NCBI GenBank assembly: GCA_900320085.1
Contig: ONRC01000052.1
Location: 1-34,611 of the forward strand
DNA length: 34,611 bases
From: an uncultured Eubacteriales bacterium
GTDB taxonomy: Bacteria; Bacillota; Clostridia; Christensenellales; Aristaeellaceae
Direction: 5' to 3'
This document shows positions 18,453 through 26,946 of this stretch, piece by piece; the first letter of the stretch is position 1; each line of letters starts with the position of its first letter. The position numbers and the translations under genes are program-made. The notes beneath the pieces were generated by a model. It searched no databases, was not told where the DNA came from, and saw only the letters and a list, made by a program, of their open reading frames with translations.

Positions 18453-19334
18453 ATGCACTTTGTGGACGCGAAAGGAATCCTGACAAACAGCGGCGGGCAC
18501 GTGGGCATGAACATTTACCGGGGTTGTTCCCATGGCTGCATTTACTGCGACAGCAGAAGCAAATGCTACCAGTTCACGCACGCCTTTGAGGACATCGAGG
18601 TGAAGCGGAACGCGCCGGAGCTGCTGGAGCAGGCGCTGCGGTCCAGGCGGCAGAAGTGCATGATCGGCACGGGGTCCATGTCCGACCCCTATATGCACTG
18701 CGAGGAACAGCTGGGCCTGACGCGGAAGTGCCTGGAAATCATACGGCGATATGGGTTTGGCGTCGCCATACAGACCAAATCCGACCGGATCTTGCGGGAC
18801 ATTGATTTGCTGGATGAAATCAATCGCGCATCCAAATGCGTGGTGCAGATGACGCTGACCACCTACGACGACGCGCTGTGCAAGATCGTCGAGCCCAATG
18901 TGTGCAGCACCAAGCGGCGCATCGAAGTGCTGGAACGGATGCGGGAGCGGAACATTCCCACCATGGTGTGGTTAAGCCCCATCCTGCCCTTCCTGAACGA
19001 CACCGAGGAAAACATCCGGGCCATCCTGAAGGAATGCGTCCGCGTGGGGGTGAAAGGCGTCGTTTGCTTTGGGATGGGACTGACTCTCCGGGAAGGCGAC
19101 CGGGAGTACTATTACGCCGCACTGGACCGGCATTTCCCTGGTCTTTCGCGGCGGTATGCCGAGCGCTACGGCAATGCCTATGAGGTGCCCAGCCCCAATG
19201 CGGGCAGGCTGATGGCGGTATTTCAAAGCATTTGCAAAGAAAACGGCCTGCTCTGTACCCCCGAGGATTGCTTCTCCTTTATGAATGAATTTCCGCGCAT
19301 GTATAAGCAGACAAGTCTATTTGACTTTGCATAG
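18453..19334 (+). CDS. SPL-family radical SAM protein
   Basis: 293 residues. The radical SAM cluster motif is C25-SHG-C29-IY-C32 (CxxxCxxC), in the block GMNIYRGCSHGCIYCDSRS. The following TGSMSDPYMHCEEQLGLTRKCLE and WLSPILPFLNDTEEN blocks resemble the spore photoproduct lyase-like group (COG1533) that repairs or modifies nucleic acid, but true SplB carries extra conserved cysteines that I could not match, so the substrate is open. AAGGAG lies ten bases before the ATG. The gene stands alone, with a strong terminator at 19436-19478. Confidence 0.85.
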   Translation: MHFVDAKGILTNSGGHVGMNIYRGCSHGCIYCDSRSKCYQFTHAFEDIEVKRNAPELLEQALRSRRQKCMIGTGSMSDPYMHCEEQLGLTRKCLEIIRRYGFGVAIQTKSDRILRDIDLLDEINRASKCVVQMTLTTYDDALCKIVEPNVCSTKRRIEVLERMRERNIPTMVWLSPILPFLNDTEENIRAILKECVRVGVKGVVCFGMGLTLREGDREYYYAALDRHFPGLSRRYAERYGNAYEVPSPNAGRLMAVFQSICKENGLLCTPEDCFSFMNEFPRMYKQTSLFDFA

Positions 19335-19435
19335 CATTTTCATACGATGTTTCATTCCGTCTTCCACGCCCATGACCGTGTCCCAATCAGGCGATTGATT
19401 CAAATGTTCTGTCAAACCTTTATTCTCCCGAGCGG

Positions 19436-19478
19436 AACCGAGGGATCTGAGAGAATCTCAGGTCCCTTGGTTTTGTTT
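19436..19478 (+). terminator. Rho-independent terminator after the radical SAM gene
   Basis: AACCGAGGGATCTGAGA (19436-19452) pairs with TCTCAGGTCCCTTGGTT (19456-19472) around a GAA loop; T-rich TTTTGTTT follows. It lies about 100 bases beyond the stop codon. Confidence 0.85.
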
Positions 19479-19519
19479 GGGAATGACTGAGGAAATGCTT
19501 TTCCGTCTTCCTCCCGCGC

Positions 19520-19548
19520 TTGCGGGCGGCCCGCCTTTGTGGTATACT
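19520..19548 (+). promoter_or_regulatory. Promoter of the ACT-DUF711 operon
   Basis: TTGCGG (19520-19525), 17-base spacer, TATACT (19543-19548), 55 bases before the ACT protein start. Confidence 0.65.
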
Positions 19549-19603
19549 ATAAAAGGTGAAGTGGTTCCTGGCAGGGCCGCCCACCGGAGAGGAGATTAAA
19601 AAC

Positions 19604-19885
19604 ATGGCAGCAGAATCGAAAGCCGTTGTGACGGTGCTGGGCTTTGACCGCAAGGGCATCATCGCCGGGGTCAGCAGCGTATTGTTTGAGCGGGGCGTGA
19701 ACATCCTGGATATTTCCCAGACCATCCTGGACGGCTATTTCAACATGGTGATGGTAGTCGATCTCAGCGAACCCACCTGCCCCTTTGACGAGCTGCAGGG
19801 CGCGCTGAACGACCTGGGCAAGGAGCTGGGGCTTCAAATCCGCATCCAGAAATCCGAAATCTTTGAAGCGATGCATCAGGTTTAA
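19604..19885 (+). CDS. ACT-domain protein, UPF0237 family
   Basis: A 93-residue single ACT domain: AVVTVLGFDRKGIIAGVSSVLFERGVNILDISQTI, then FNMVMVVDLSE, the beta-alpha-beta pattern with the GIIAGVS ligand loop (about residues 16-22). UPF0237 proteins are normally encoded beside UPF0210 (DUF711), as here. They are thought to sense small ligands such as amino acids; the ligand is unknown. The frame extends 16 codons further upstream, but GGAGAGGAG at about nine bases fits this ATG. The 156-base gap to the next gene holds a CAGAG-word inverted repeat. Confidence 0.88.
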   Translation: MAAESKAVVTVLGFDRKGIIAGVSSVLFERGVNILDISQTILDGYFNMVMVVDLSEPTCPFDELQGALNDLGKELGLQIRIQKSEIFEAMHQV

Positions 19886-19892
19886 GATGAGT

Positions 19893-20000
19893 GAACAGAG
19901 CTCAGAGTACAGAGCGCAGATAGATTTTAGCGACTTATTTCAATAGTCAGAATATGTTCATCCTATATCATCTGTACTCTGCACTCTGTACCCTGAACTC
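19893..20000. repeat. Inverted repeat of CAGAGTACAGAG-type words
   Basis: The left arm 19893-19920 (GAGCTCAGAGTACAGAGCGC and flanks) and the right arm 19971-20000 (complement of GAGTTCAGGGTACAGAGTGC) match at about 20 of 23 bases and could pair around a loop of about 50 bases. Same style as the GTAGGAGG repeat at 10148-10274. It lies between two genes of one likely operon. Confidence 0.7.
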
Positions 20001-20041
20001 TTTTCTCAATTGATCAAATATAGGACGGGAGAGAATCCCCT

Positions 20042-21394
20042 ATGATTCAGACCAGCCAGATTTTTGAAACCCTGCGCATGATCGACCAGGAAAAGCTGGA
20101 CGTGCGCACGATCACCATGGGCATTTCCCTGTTCAACTGCGTCTGCGACGACAAGCGCCGCCTGGCCAGCCGGGTGTACAGCCGCATCGCCCGTCAGGCG
20201 GAAAACCTGGTGAAGGTGGGCCGGGAGATTGAGCGGGAAATCGGCGTGCCCATCGTCAACAAGCGCATTTCCGTGACCCCCATTTCCCTGATCACCGGGG
20301 CCATCGACGACCCTCTTCCCGTGGCGGACGCCCTCGACCGCGCTGCCAAGGAAACGGGCGTGGACTTTATCGGCGGCTATTCCGCCCTGGTGCAGAAGGG
20401 CATGACGGCGGCGGACCGGCGGCTGATCGCCTCCATCCCCGAAGCGCTGAGTGAAACCGATCTCATGTGTTCCTCCATCAACGTGGCCTCCACCCGGGCG
20501 GGCATCGACATGGACGCCGTGCGCCTGTGCGGCGAAGCCATCAAATCCCTGGCCGAAAAGACCGGCGACAAAGACGGCCTGGGCTGCGCCAAGCTGGTGA
20601 TCTTCGCCAACGCCGTGGAGGATAACCCCTTCATGGCGGGCGCGTTCCACGGCCCCGGCGAAGGCGACTGCGCAGTGAGCGTGGGCGTCAGCGGCCCCGG
20701 CGTGGTGAAGCGCGCATTGGAGAGCGTAAAGGGGGAATCCTTTGACGTAGTAGCGGAAACCATTAAAAAGACCGCCTTCCGCATCACCCGCGTAGGCCAG
20801 CTGGTGGCCATGGAAGCCAGCCAGCGCCTGGGCGTGCCCTTTGGCATCGTGGATCTCTCTCTGGCCCCCACCCCCGCAATCGGCGACTCAGTAGCGCATA
20901 TATTGGAAGAAATGGGCCTGGAAAAGTGCGGCACACACGGTTCCACCGCCGCGCTGGCGCTGCTGAATGACGCGGTGAAAAAGGGCGGTGTCATGGCGTC
21001 CTCCCACGTGGGGGGACTCTCCGGCGCGTTCATTCCCATCAGCGAGGACATCGGCATGATCGAAGCCGCCGCCTGCGGGGCCCTGACCCTGGATAAGCTG
21101 GAAGCCATGACCTGTGTGTGCTCCGTGGGCCTGGATATGATCGCCTTGCCCGGCGACACCTCCGCCTCCACTCTGAGCGCCATCATCGCCGACGAAGCGG
21201 CCATCGGCATGATCAACAACAAGACCACCGCCGTGCGCGTCATCCCCGCCCCCGGCAAACAGGTGGGCGATTATGTGGAGTTCGGCGGGCTGCTGGGCCG
21301 TGCGCCGGTCATTCCCGTGCATCCCTTTTCCTCCGACGCCTTCATCGCCCGGGGCGGCAGGATTCCCGCGCCGCTGCATTCTTTGAGAAACTGA
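20042..21394 (+). CDS. DUF711 / UPF0210 family protein
   Basis: 450 residues, family length. The protein starts [20 protein letters not shown] and has the glycine-rich stretches [38 protein letters not shown] and [21 protein letters not shown] typical of this enzyme-like family, which structurally resembles glycyl-radical or PFL-like folds in some annotations but has no proven reaction. Expressed with the ACT protein upstream; the pair is conserved in many bacteria and archaea, which suggests that the ACT domain regulates it. A 19-base palindrome follows its stop codon. Confidence 0.9.
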   Translation: MIQTSQIFETLRMIDQEKLDVRTITMGISLFNCVCDDKRRLASRVYSRIARQAENLVKVGREIEREIGVPIVNKRISVTPISLITGAIDDPLPVADALDRAAKETGVDFIGGYSALVQKGMTAADRRLIASIPEALSETDLMCSSINVASTRAGIDMDAVRLCGEAIKSLAEKTGDKDGLGCAKLVIFANAVEDNPFMAGAFHGPGEGDCAVSVGVSGPGVVKRALESVKGESFDVVAETIKKTAFRITRVGQLVAMEASQRLGVPFGIVDLSLAPTPAIGDSVAHILEEMGLEKCGTHGSTAALALLNDAVKKGGVMASSHVGGLSGAFIPISEDIGMIEAAACGALTLDKLEAMTCVCSVGLDMIALPGDTSASTLSAIIADEAAIGMINNKTTAVRVIPAPGKQVGDYVEFGGLLGRAPVIPVHPFSSDAFIARGGRIPAPLHSLRN

Positions 21395-21399
21395 ATACC

Positions 21400-21439
21400 G
21401 GGGGAAACCGCTCTTTGGAGCCAAAGAGCGGTTTCCCCC
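21400..21439. repeat. Perfect 19-base-stem palindrome after the DUF711 gene
   Basis: GGGGGAAACCGCTCTTTGG (21400-21418) is exactly complementary to 21421-21439 with only AG between the arms. It starts six bases after the stop codon. There is no T-run (CAGACCCCC follows), so it is not a classical terminator, though it may stabilise the 3' end of the mRNA or be part of a repeat family; the flank CCCCAGACCCC is also found in the hairpin-mosaic copies. Confidence 0.85.
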
Positions 21440-21528
21440 AGACCCCCTTCCGAGAAAGCTATAAACAAGCCTAAATCCATTACTGCTGAACGCCTAACGA
21501 TCAATCGGCCACCGCCGGGGAGGAACCT

Positions 21529-22149
21529 ATGAGCCAGTGTATCCAATGCGGAAGCCCCGATGGAGATGAACACCTTTATGTCTGCGTGGAGTCGGAAACG
21601 GAAACAGTGCCCAGCGAGAAGCGCGGATGGAAAAAGCGCATCCGGCGGGAGACTGTGACGGAGATCGCGCCTTATGCCGTATGTCCCGACTGCGCCCGGA
21701 AAGCTAAAATCAAGGCAGTGCTGATGACCATCCCCATCACGCTGATTTTTGTGCCGCTTCTGGTGGTCATGTCCTGGTTTACCGTAAGGCCCCACCGGAA
21801 CATCCGGGAAGAAGTAGCGTCCTACCCGGTGATGGTTCCCCTGGTGGCGGTGATTTTCTGGCTCTGTGGCCTGAGCGTTTACCTGCCCCGGCCCAAGGAG
21901 CTGTACGCCGCCGAGCTGGTGCGCAAGCGCGTCGGCAAGCCCCACAACGCCTTCCTGGTCCCGCTGGAGCCCCGGTGTTACACCCGCCGGGAGAAGCCCG
22001 TCGTGCCTCTTGACATTACCTACCGTACCGCCCTGAAATCGGATTTGGCGGAGAAGTTAGTTCCGGTGATCAACGGGGAAGCGGACGTGACCAGTTTGCA
22101 GCCGCTGGTGGGCCAGACCTTTATCAAAGAAGAAAGCACCCGCCGCTGA
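21529..22149 (+). CDS. Zinc-ribbon membrane protein of unknown function
   Basis: 206 residues. Two cysteine pairs, C4/C7 (CIQCG) and C52/C55 (CPDC), can form one zinc ribbon in the N-terminal 60 residues; two membrane helices follow (about 63-84 and 100-119), then a soluble C-terminal region of about 85 residues ending in a basic tail. I do not recognise a named family. GGGGAGG precedes the ATG. The next gene starts 18 bases after its stop, so it is probably co-transcribed with the acetyltransferase. Confidence 0.75.
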   Translation: MSQCIQCGSPDGDEHLYVCVESETETVPSEKRGWKKRIRRETVTEIAPYAVCPDCARKAKIKAVLMTIPITLIFVPLLVVMSWFTVRPHRNIREEVASYPVMVPLVAVIFWLCGLSVYLPRPKELYAAELVRKRVGKPHNAFLVPLEPRCYTRREKPVVPLDITYRTALKSDLAEKLVPVINGEADVTSLQPLVGQTFIKEESTRR

Positions 22150-22167
22150 GATTTGAGGATAGAAGTT

Positions 22168-22638
22168 ATGAACATTCGCCGTTTTGCCTCCGGGGACGCT
22201 CAGGCGGTATCCGATGTAATCATCACCACCCTGCGGATTTCCAACACCCGGGACTATCCCTCGGCCATGATGGAAGAACTGATTCTGCACATGCAGCCTG
22301 AGGACATTTTACAGCGCGCTTCCTGGACGCACTTCTATGTTGCCGAAGACAAAGGCCGCATCGTCGGCTGCGGGGCCATCGGCCCGTACTGGGGCAAGGA
22401 GGACGAAAGCAGCCTGTTCACCATCTTCGTCCTGCCGGAATACCAGGGCCGTGGCGTGGGCCGAAAGATCGTGGAAACCCTGGAGCGGGACGAATACGCC
22501 CTCCGGGCCAAACGCATCGAAATCCCCGCCTCCATCACCGGCCTGCCCTTCTACCGGAAAATGGGTTATGATTACAAGAACGGCAACGACCAGGTGGACG
22601 AGGAAATGCTGTGCCGGCTGGAAAAGTTTCGGAAATAA
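22168..22638 (+). CDS. GNAT-family N-acetyltransferase
   Basis: 156 residues. The acetyl-CoA binding motif A is clear: SSLFTIFVLPEYQGRGVGRK, with Q/RxxGxG/A as QGRGVG, followed by a helix and the C-terminal ITGLPFYRKMGYDY typical of the family. The acceptor substrate cannot be told. I start at ATG 22168 because GAGGAT lies seven bases before it; a TTG 15 bases upstream is possible but has no RBS. Confidence 0.88.
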   Translation: MNIRRFASGDAQAVSDVIITTLRISNTRDYPSAMMEELILHMQPEDILQRASWTHFYVAEDKGRIVGCGAIGPYWGKEDESSLFTIFVLPEYQGRGVGRKIVETLERDEYALRAKRIEIPASITGLPFYRKMGYDYKNGNDQVDEEMLCRLEKFRK

Positions 22639-22659
22639 TGAAAAGAAAGCTGCGATAAA

Positions 22660-23352
22660 ATGAACCTGAACAGGTTGACGGACAGAATCTGGGTGCTGCC
22701 CTTTGAGAAGGAGCGCGACCGGCCGAACCTGTCCTACATCCGGGGCGACCGGTGGAGCTTAGCCGTGGACGCGGGGCACTCCAAGGCGCACACGAAGCAG
22801 TTTTACCGTGCCTTGGAGGAAGCCGGGCTACCCCTGCCCAGCCTCACGGTGCTGACCCACTGGCACTGGGATCACACCTTCGGGATGCACGCCGTGCACG
22901 GCCTGTGCCTGGCCAACGAAAAGACCAACGCCCATCTGAAAGCGATTAAGGAAAAGATTGATCGAGAAGGCGTGGAAGTCTTTCTGGCGATGGATGCGTG
23001 TATCCGCAGGGAATATGACAATCACCAGCCCGTCATCGTGACCCTGGCCGACCTCACCTTTTCCGGGAAAAAGCGGCTGGAGCTGGGCAACTGCCCGGTG
23101 CGGCTGTTTCAGGCGGAAGCACCTCACACCGACGATTCCACGCTGATTCACGCCGTCGGCGAACGGGTGCTGTTCCTGGGCGACGCGGCAGGCGGCGTCT
23201 TTCCGACCTGGGAAAAAGACCCGGCCTTATGCAAAAAGCTGCTGGACACCGTCGCCGCCGTGGACGCGGACATCTGCCTGGAAAGCCATTGGACGCCGGT
23301 GACGAAGCGGGAAATGCTGGACGATCTGTGGACCGATATGAACCCTGAATAA
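22660..23352 (+). CDS. Metallo-beta-lactamase-fold hydrolase
   Basis: 230 residues. The metal-binding motif HxHxDH is HWHWDH at 67-72; further ligands fit H156, D175 (GDAA) and H210 (ESHW). The short length and lack of extra domains place it among small general MBL hydrolases (glyoxalase II- or phosphodiesterase-like), with no way to name the substrate. It follows the acetyltransferase by 21 bases, has a poor RBS and precedes hslO by 22 bases, so it is in a run of closely spaced genes. Confidence 0.88.
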   Translation: MNLNRLTDRIWVLPFEKERDRPNLSYIRGDRWSLAVDAGHSKAHTKQFYRALEEAGLPLPSLTVLTHWHWDHTFGMHAVHGLCLANEKTNAHLKAIKEKIDREGVEVFLAMDACIRREYDNHQPVIVTLADLTFSGKKRLELGNCPVRLFQAEAPHTDDSTLIHAVGERVLFLGDAAGGVFPTWEKDPALCKKLLDTVAAVDADICLESHWTPVTKREMLDDLWTDMNPE

Positions 23353-23374
23353 ACATCATAACGGAGTTATTACT

Positions 23375-24277
23375 ATGAACGAAAACTTTAACGTATTGAA
23401 CCTCCCCGACGAAATGCTGCACATCACCCTGATGGGCGGGCAGGCGAAGGTGCTCATGTGCCGCACCACCGCCATGGCCCGGAAGGCGGCGGACATTCAC
23501 TGCCCCTCCTCCACGGCCCTGGCCGCCATGAGCCGCACCATGACTGCCACCGCCATGCTGGGCGTGATGATGAAGGACGATAACGCCTCCGTCACCGTCA
23601 CCGTGGCGGGCGACGGGCCGCTGGGCAAGATGACCGCCGTGGCCCACGGAGGCAAGGTGAAGATTTCCGCGCATCACCCGGAGGCTGATTTGCCTCTTAA
23701 AAAGGACGGACATTTGGACGTGGGCGGCCTGGTGGGCCATCACGGCCGCCTGACCGTCATCAAGGACTTGGGGTTAAAAGAGCCCTACATCGGCCAGAGC
23801 CAGCTGGTCAGCGGCGAGCTGGGCGAGGACTTCGCCCAGTATTTCACCGTGTCCGAGCAGCAGCCCTCCCTGGTGGCGCTGGGCTGCCTGGTGCATGAGC
23901 GCTACTGCCTGAGCGCGGGGGGCGTGCTGGTGCAGGCCATGCCGGGGTGCAGCGAAGAGCTGCTGGAGCAGCTGGAATTCCGCTCCGTGTTCTTTTCCGC
24001 CATCAGCCGGGAGGTGGCCGACGTGCCGCTGGAGGACCTGGCCAAGGGCTGGTTTGACGGCCTGCAGATGGAAATTCTGGAGCGCGAACCGGTGCTGTAT
24101 CAGTGCGACTGCAGCCGGGATAAGATGGAAAAAGCGCTGATCGCCCTGGGCCGCAAGGAGCTGAACCAGCTCATCGAGGAGGACGGCGGCGCGGAGCTGA
24201 CCTGCCACTTCTGCCGCACGGCGCATCATTTCACCAAGCAGGATTTGACAGATTTGCTGGAGAGGGCGACCCGATGA
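23375..24277 (+). CDS. hslO: Redox-regulated chaperone Hsp33
   Basis: 300 residues. Holdase activated by oxidation and unfolding: the N-terminal domain (to about residue 180) has typical HHPEADLP and VGGLVGHHGRLTVIKDLGL blocks, and the C-terminal zinc centre has C244-D-C246 and C277-HF-C280, the four cysteines of the redox switch. Cytoplasmic. GGAG nine bases before the ATG. The stop overlaps the next start as ATGA (24274-24277), so the TPR protein is translationally coupled to it. Confidence 0.95.
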   Translation: MNENFNVLNLPDEMLHITLMGGQAKVLMCRTTAMARKAADIHCPSSTALAAMSRTMTATAMLGVMMKDDNASVTVTVAGDGPLGKMTAVAHGGKVKISAHHPEADLPLKKDGHLDVGGLVGHHGRLTVIKDLGLKEPYIGQSQLVSGELGEDFAQYFTVSEQQPSLVALGCLVHERYCLSAGGVLVQAMPGCSEELLEQLEFRSVFFSAISREVADVPLEDLAKGWFDGLQMEILEREPVLYQCDCSRDKMEKALIALGRKELNQLIEEDGGAELTCHFCRTAHHFTKQDLTDLLERATR

Positions 24278-25596
24278 CCCGCGCAAGAACCAATATCGTG
24301 CCCTTCGAGCGCCCCGCCGCCTACTGGGCGGTGAAGGCGCGGAAACGCTACTACAATTCTTCCGAATTGCCCGACGCCGCCCGGATGATGCGCAAGGCGC
24401 TGGAAAAGAGCGGCGACATGGGGCTGGCCCTGGAGCTGGCGGAAATCTACTCAGGCATGGGCTGCTACACCGCCGCCGAACGGTGCCTGATCCGCGCTGC
24501 CGCGCGGTACGGGCTGACGGGCAGTTTATGTTATGCCATCGGCGTCTGCGCCTTGAACCGGGGCAACGAGGATTTGGGCGATATGGCCCTGGATCAAAGC
24601 CTGCGGCTGGAGCCGGAAGGGCCCTTCTCCGAGCGTGCCCAGGACTTGCTGGAATATTACAGCTGGAAGCGGGTTTTCTACCCGCCCCACACCGCCCGCA
24701 GCGACGCGCTCTGCCGCCGCAGCGTCCGGGCCCTGGCGCGAACCGACGTGGAGGAAGCGCTGCAATGGGCCCGGAAAGGATGGAAGCGAGGGCATTCGCC
24801 CCGTGCCGCGCTGTGGCTGGGCATGCTGCTGCCGCCGAAGGAAGCGCTACCCTATTTGAAGAAAGCGGCGGAGGGGCTGCTCCAGGAGTTGAAACCCCAG
24901 CTCAAATATGCGGAAGCGTGTTTTCTGTGCCGTCAGTATCCCGAGGCAAGGAAACGCCTGAACCAGGCGCGGCGGCTGTGCCAGACCATCACCGACGCGG
25001 AGGAATTCTGCCAGAGCGCGTGGCTGATGAATCGGCCGCAGGACGCCATGAAGCTGATCGATAAAAAGCTGTACGAGCTGCCGCAAAGCGTGGATTACCT
25101 GCGGCTCAAATACCTGACCCTGCGGCACATGGGAGCATTCGGCCAGGCGAACCGCACCCTGGAAACGCTGCTGGAAATCGACCCGGACGACGCCGACGCG
25201 CTTTTCGACCGCCGCCATCCCAACCAAAAGCAGCTGCACGACGACCAGGGGATGCTGCTGCTGGCGCTGGGCGGCATGGTGTATTCCCTGCCGGATACCA
25301 GAACACCGGGGCCGCTGAACCGTATCCTGCATTTGCTGGTCATGAACCTGAACGGAACGATCGACGCAGAAACGATTTACCGGCTGATCCCCCCGCTCTG
25401 GCGCCGTTTGACCCGGGCGGAACAGTACGCCTGTGACGAGTACCGGGACGACTGCTATCCCACGCTGTTCACCGTGTATCTGTTTGCCCGCGCCGGCCGC
25501 TGGCAGGACGCAAAAGACGCCCTGGCCGCTGCGCCGCATAAGAAACGGGTGCTGCGGCTGCTGGCGCGGGTTAGCGGAGAAAGAACAGAGCTGTAA
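24274..25596 (+). CDS. Tetratricopeptide-repeat protein
   Basis: 440 residues with helical repeats of TPR type: SSELPDAARMMRKALEKSGD, CYTAAERCLIRAAARYG, EALPYLKKAAEGLLQE and ALFDRRHPNQK-type segments along the whole chain. No signal peptide or membrane helix, so cytoplasmic. No catalytic motif is visible and I cannot name a partner; coupling to hslO suggests a protein-quality-control or adaptor role (inference). After its stop comes the repeat-filled gap 25597-26084. Confidence 0.75.
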   Translation: MTRARTNIVPFERPAAYWAVKARKRYYNSSELPDAARMMRKALEKSGDMGLALELAEIYSGMGCYTAAERCLIRAAARYGLTGSLCYAIGVCALNRGNEDLGDMALDQSLRLEPEGPFSERAQDLLEYYSWKRVFYPPHTARSDALCRRSVRALARTDVEEALQWARKGWKRGHSPRAALWLGMLLPPKEALPYLKKAAEGLLQELKPQLKYAEACFLCRQYPEARKRLNQARRLCQTITDAEEFCQSAWLMNRPQDAMKLIDKKLYELPQSVDYLRLKYLTLRHMGAFGQANRTLETLLEIDPDDADALFDRRHPNQKQLHDDQGMLLLALGGMVYSLPDTRTPGPLNRILHLLVMNLNGTIDAETIYRLIPPLWRRLTRAEQYACDEYRDDCYPTLFTVYLFARAGRWQDAKDALAAAPHKKRVLRLLARVSGERTEL

Positions 25597-25599
25597 AAG

Positions 25600-26041
25600 G
25601 GCATTTTAAATCAGAACGGGGCGAGGGCCTATGCGGCCCTCGTGCACCTGCACCAGGAGATTTCATCTCCTGGACCTCAATAGCGGAAACTGCATGAATG
25701 ATATAATTGACTTGATTCCCGCAGAAGCGGGGAGGATCGCGGAAGTCTGGCTTGATGCCATGATGCTTCTGGCCCGGCGGCAAAGCCGCCAACCCGAATG
25801 CTTTGCATCCGGAGAAAGCCAGGGAACATCCGCAGGGGAAAATGAATTTTCCCCTGCGGATGTTCCCGGGCTTTCTTGGGCCAGAAGCCTTCAAACATTC
25901 CGTCACCCCAGCGCGGCAGGCGGAGCTTGTCTGCTTTTCCCAACAATGTTATTTCAACAGTTGCGGGTCCAGGGTCCTCAGGACCCTGGTTGGGGTCTGG
26001 GGTGAACAACCCCAGCATTTCCCTTAGTGACTTAAAGTGCC
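25600..26041. mobile_element. MITE-like element with 15-base terminal inverted repeats, copy 3 (hairpin-mosaic cargo)
   Basis: GGCATTTTAAATCAG (25600-25614) faces GTGACTTAAAGTGCC (26027-26041). The ends are of the same type as at 5299-5575 and 15658-15961, but the cargo is the unrelated hairpin-mosaic (copy B). The left end is the more diverged. The right end abuts the leader of the HEAT-repeat gene. The 488-base gap has no real gene. Confidence 0.6.
25616..26018 (-). repeat. Hairpin-mosaic element, copy B (inverted relative to copy A)
   Basis: Same modules as copy A in reverse order and orientation: GAGGGCC..GGCCCTC, CCAGGAGAT..ATCTCCTGG, GGCGGCaaaGCCGCC, GAATGCTTTGCATCC, ACATCCGCAGGGGAAAAT with ATTTTCCCCTGCGGATGT, CCAGGGTCctcaGGACCCTGG, CTGGGGTTGTTCACCCCAG-like. 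The blocks CTCAATAGCGGAAAC and GACAAGC-flank are almost identical in the two copies. Together with copy A it forms an inverted pair about 7.2 kb apart. Confidence 0.8.
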
Positions 26042-26084
26042 TAATAAAATATGCAAATTTCACAACGCAAAAGGAGCGATGACT

Positions 26085-26915
26085 ATGCGCTGCATCAACT
26101 TTGACAAGGAATTTGAGCGGTATATCTCCGCCTGGATGAAGGAGCACGCCAAGGAATACAAGAACTACGACGAGATGGAAGCGGCGATGCCGGACGTGTA
26201 CGAAGAATTTCTGGACACGCCGGTGAACTGGCTGGGCGGGGCGAAGCCCGGCGAATATTTCAGCCAATTCGACAACGCCCACCAGCTGGTCAATTGGATG
26301 GAGGATTATTTCAAGCAGCGCATTCCCGCGCCGGACATGCTGCTCAACCGCATCGCGGAGCTGGGCCTGGCGGCGGAGGAATCGCTGATGAACCTGCTGA
26401 AAAAGGAAAAGGCCACCCAGGAAATCAAGATGGCTGCCATCACCCTGCTGCGGGAAATTGAATCCATCGCGCCCATGGAATACTACATCGGCCTGCAGGC
26501 CATCCGCGAGGAGGGCGAGGACGAGCTGGCCGACAATGCGCTGGACAGCCTTTCTTCTATGGGTGAAAAGGCAGTGGACGCCATGCGCAAGGCCCTGCCC
26601 CTGGCCTCCCCCAACGGGCAGGAAGCCATGCTGACGGTGCTCTCTGACTATCCGGGGGACGAGAACGTGTTCCAGACCGCCCTGTCCCTGTTTAATTCCC
26701 GGAGGGAGAGCGTAGCGATTTTAGCTGACTGCCTGGGCAAGCTGGGGGACGAACGAGCGCTGCCCGCGCTCAAAGCCCTGGCCGCCAGCGAGGAAACGCC
26801 TTACCTGGATTATATCGAGCTGCGCAGCGCCATCGAAGCCCTGGGCGGCGAAGCGCCGGAGCGGAACTTCGACGCCGAAGACCCGGCCTATGAAGCCATG
26901 CGGAGTATGCAATAA
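26085..26915 (+). CDS. HEAT-repeat-like protein
   Basis: 276 residues, acidic. An N-terminal part (1-95) without clear repeats is followed by HEAT-like helical pairs from about residue 100 to the end: ELGLAAEESLMNLLKKEKA, DNALDSLSSMGEKAVDAMRKAL, ILADCLGKLGDERALPALKALAAS. No signal peptide. Such proteins are protein-interaction scaffolds; partner unknown. AAGGAG at 26071-26076 fits the ATG at 26085 (eight bases) rather than the ATG at 26079. Followed at 31 bases by the membrane zinc-ribbon/TPR gene. Confidence 0.75.
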   Translation: MRCINFDKEFERYISAWMKEHAKEYKNYDEMEAAMPDVYEEFLDTPVNWLGGAKPGEYFSQFDNAHQLVNWMEDYFKQRIPAPDMLLNRIAELGLAAEESLMNLLKKEKATQEIKMAAITLLREIESIAPMEYYIGLQAIREEGEDELADNALDSLSSMGEKAVDAMRKALPLASPNGQEAMLTVLSDYPGDENVFQTALSLFNSRRESVAILADCLGKLGDERALPALKALAASEETPYLDYIELRSAIEALGGEAPERNFDAEDPAYEAMRSMQ

Positions 26916-26946
26916 ACAGTCGGAACATGAAGTGTGGTGATTTGAT

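Noticed and set aside
18453..19334. Genuine spore photoproduct lyase (splB)
   Set aside because: Only the radical SAM cluster motif and general SPL-group blocks match; the conserved extra cysteine and spore context are not evident.
20377..21258. 293-codon frame opposite the DUF711 gene
   Set aside because: Antisense shadow with no RBS; the plus-strand gene is a recognised family.
25571..26282. Open frames of 111-201 codons within hairpin-mosaic copy B (and similar in copy A)
   Set aside because: The frames run through palindromic modules, read in both directions, and differ between copies A and B; not protein-coding.
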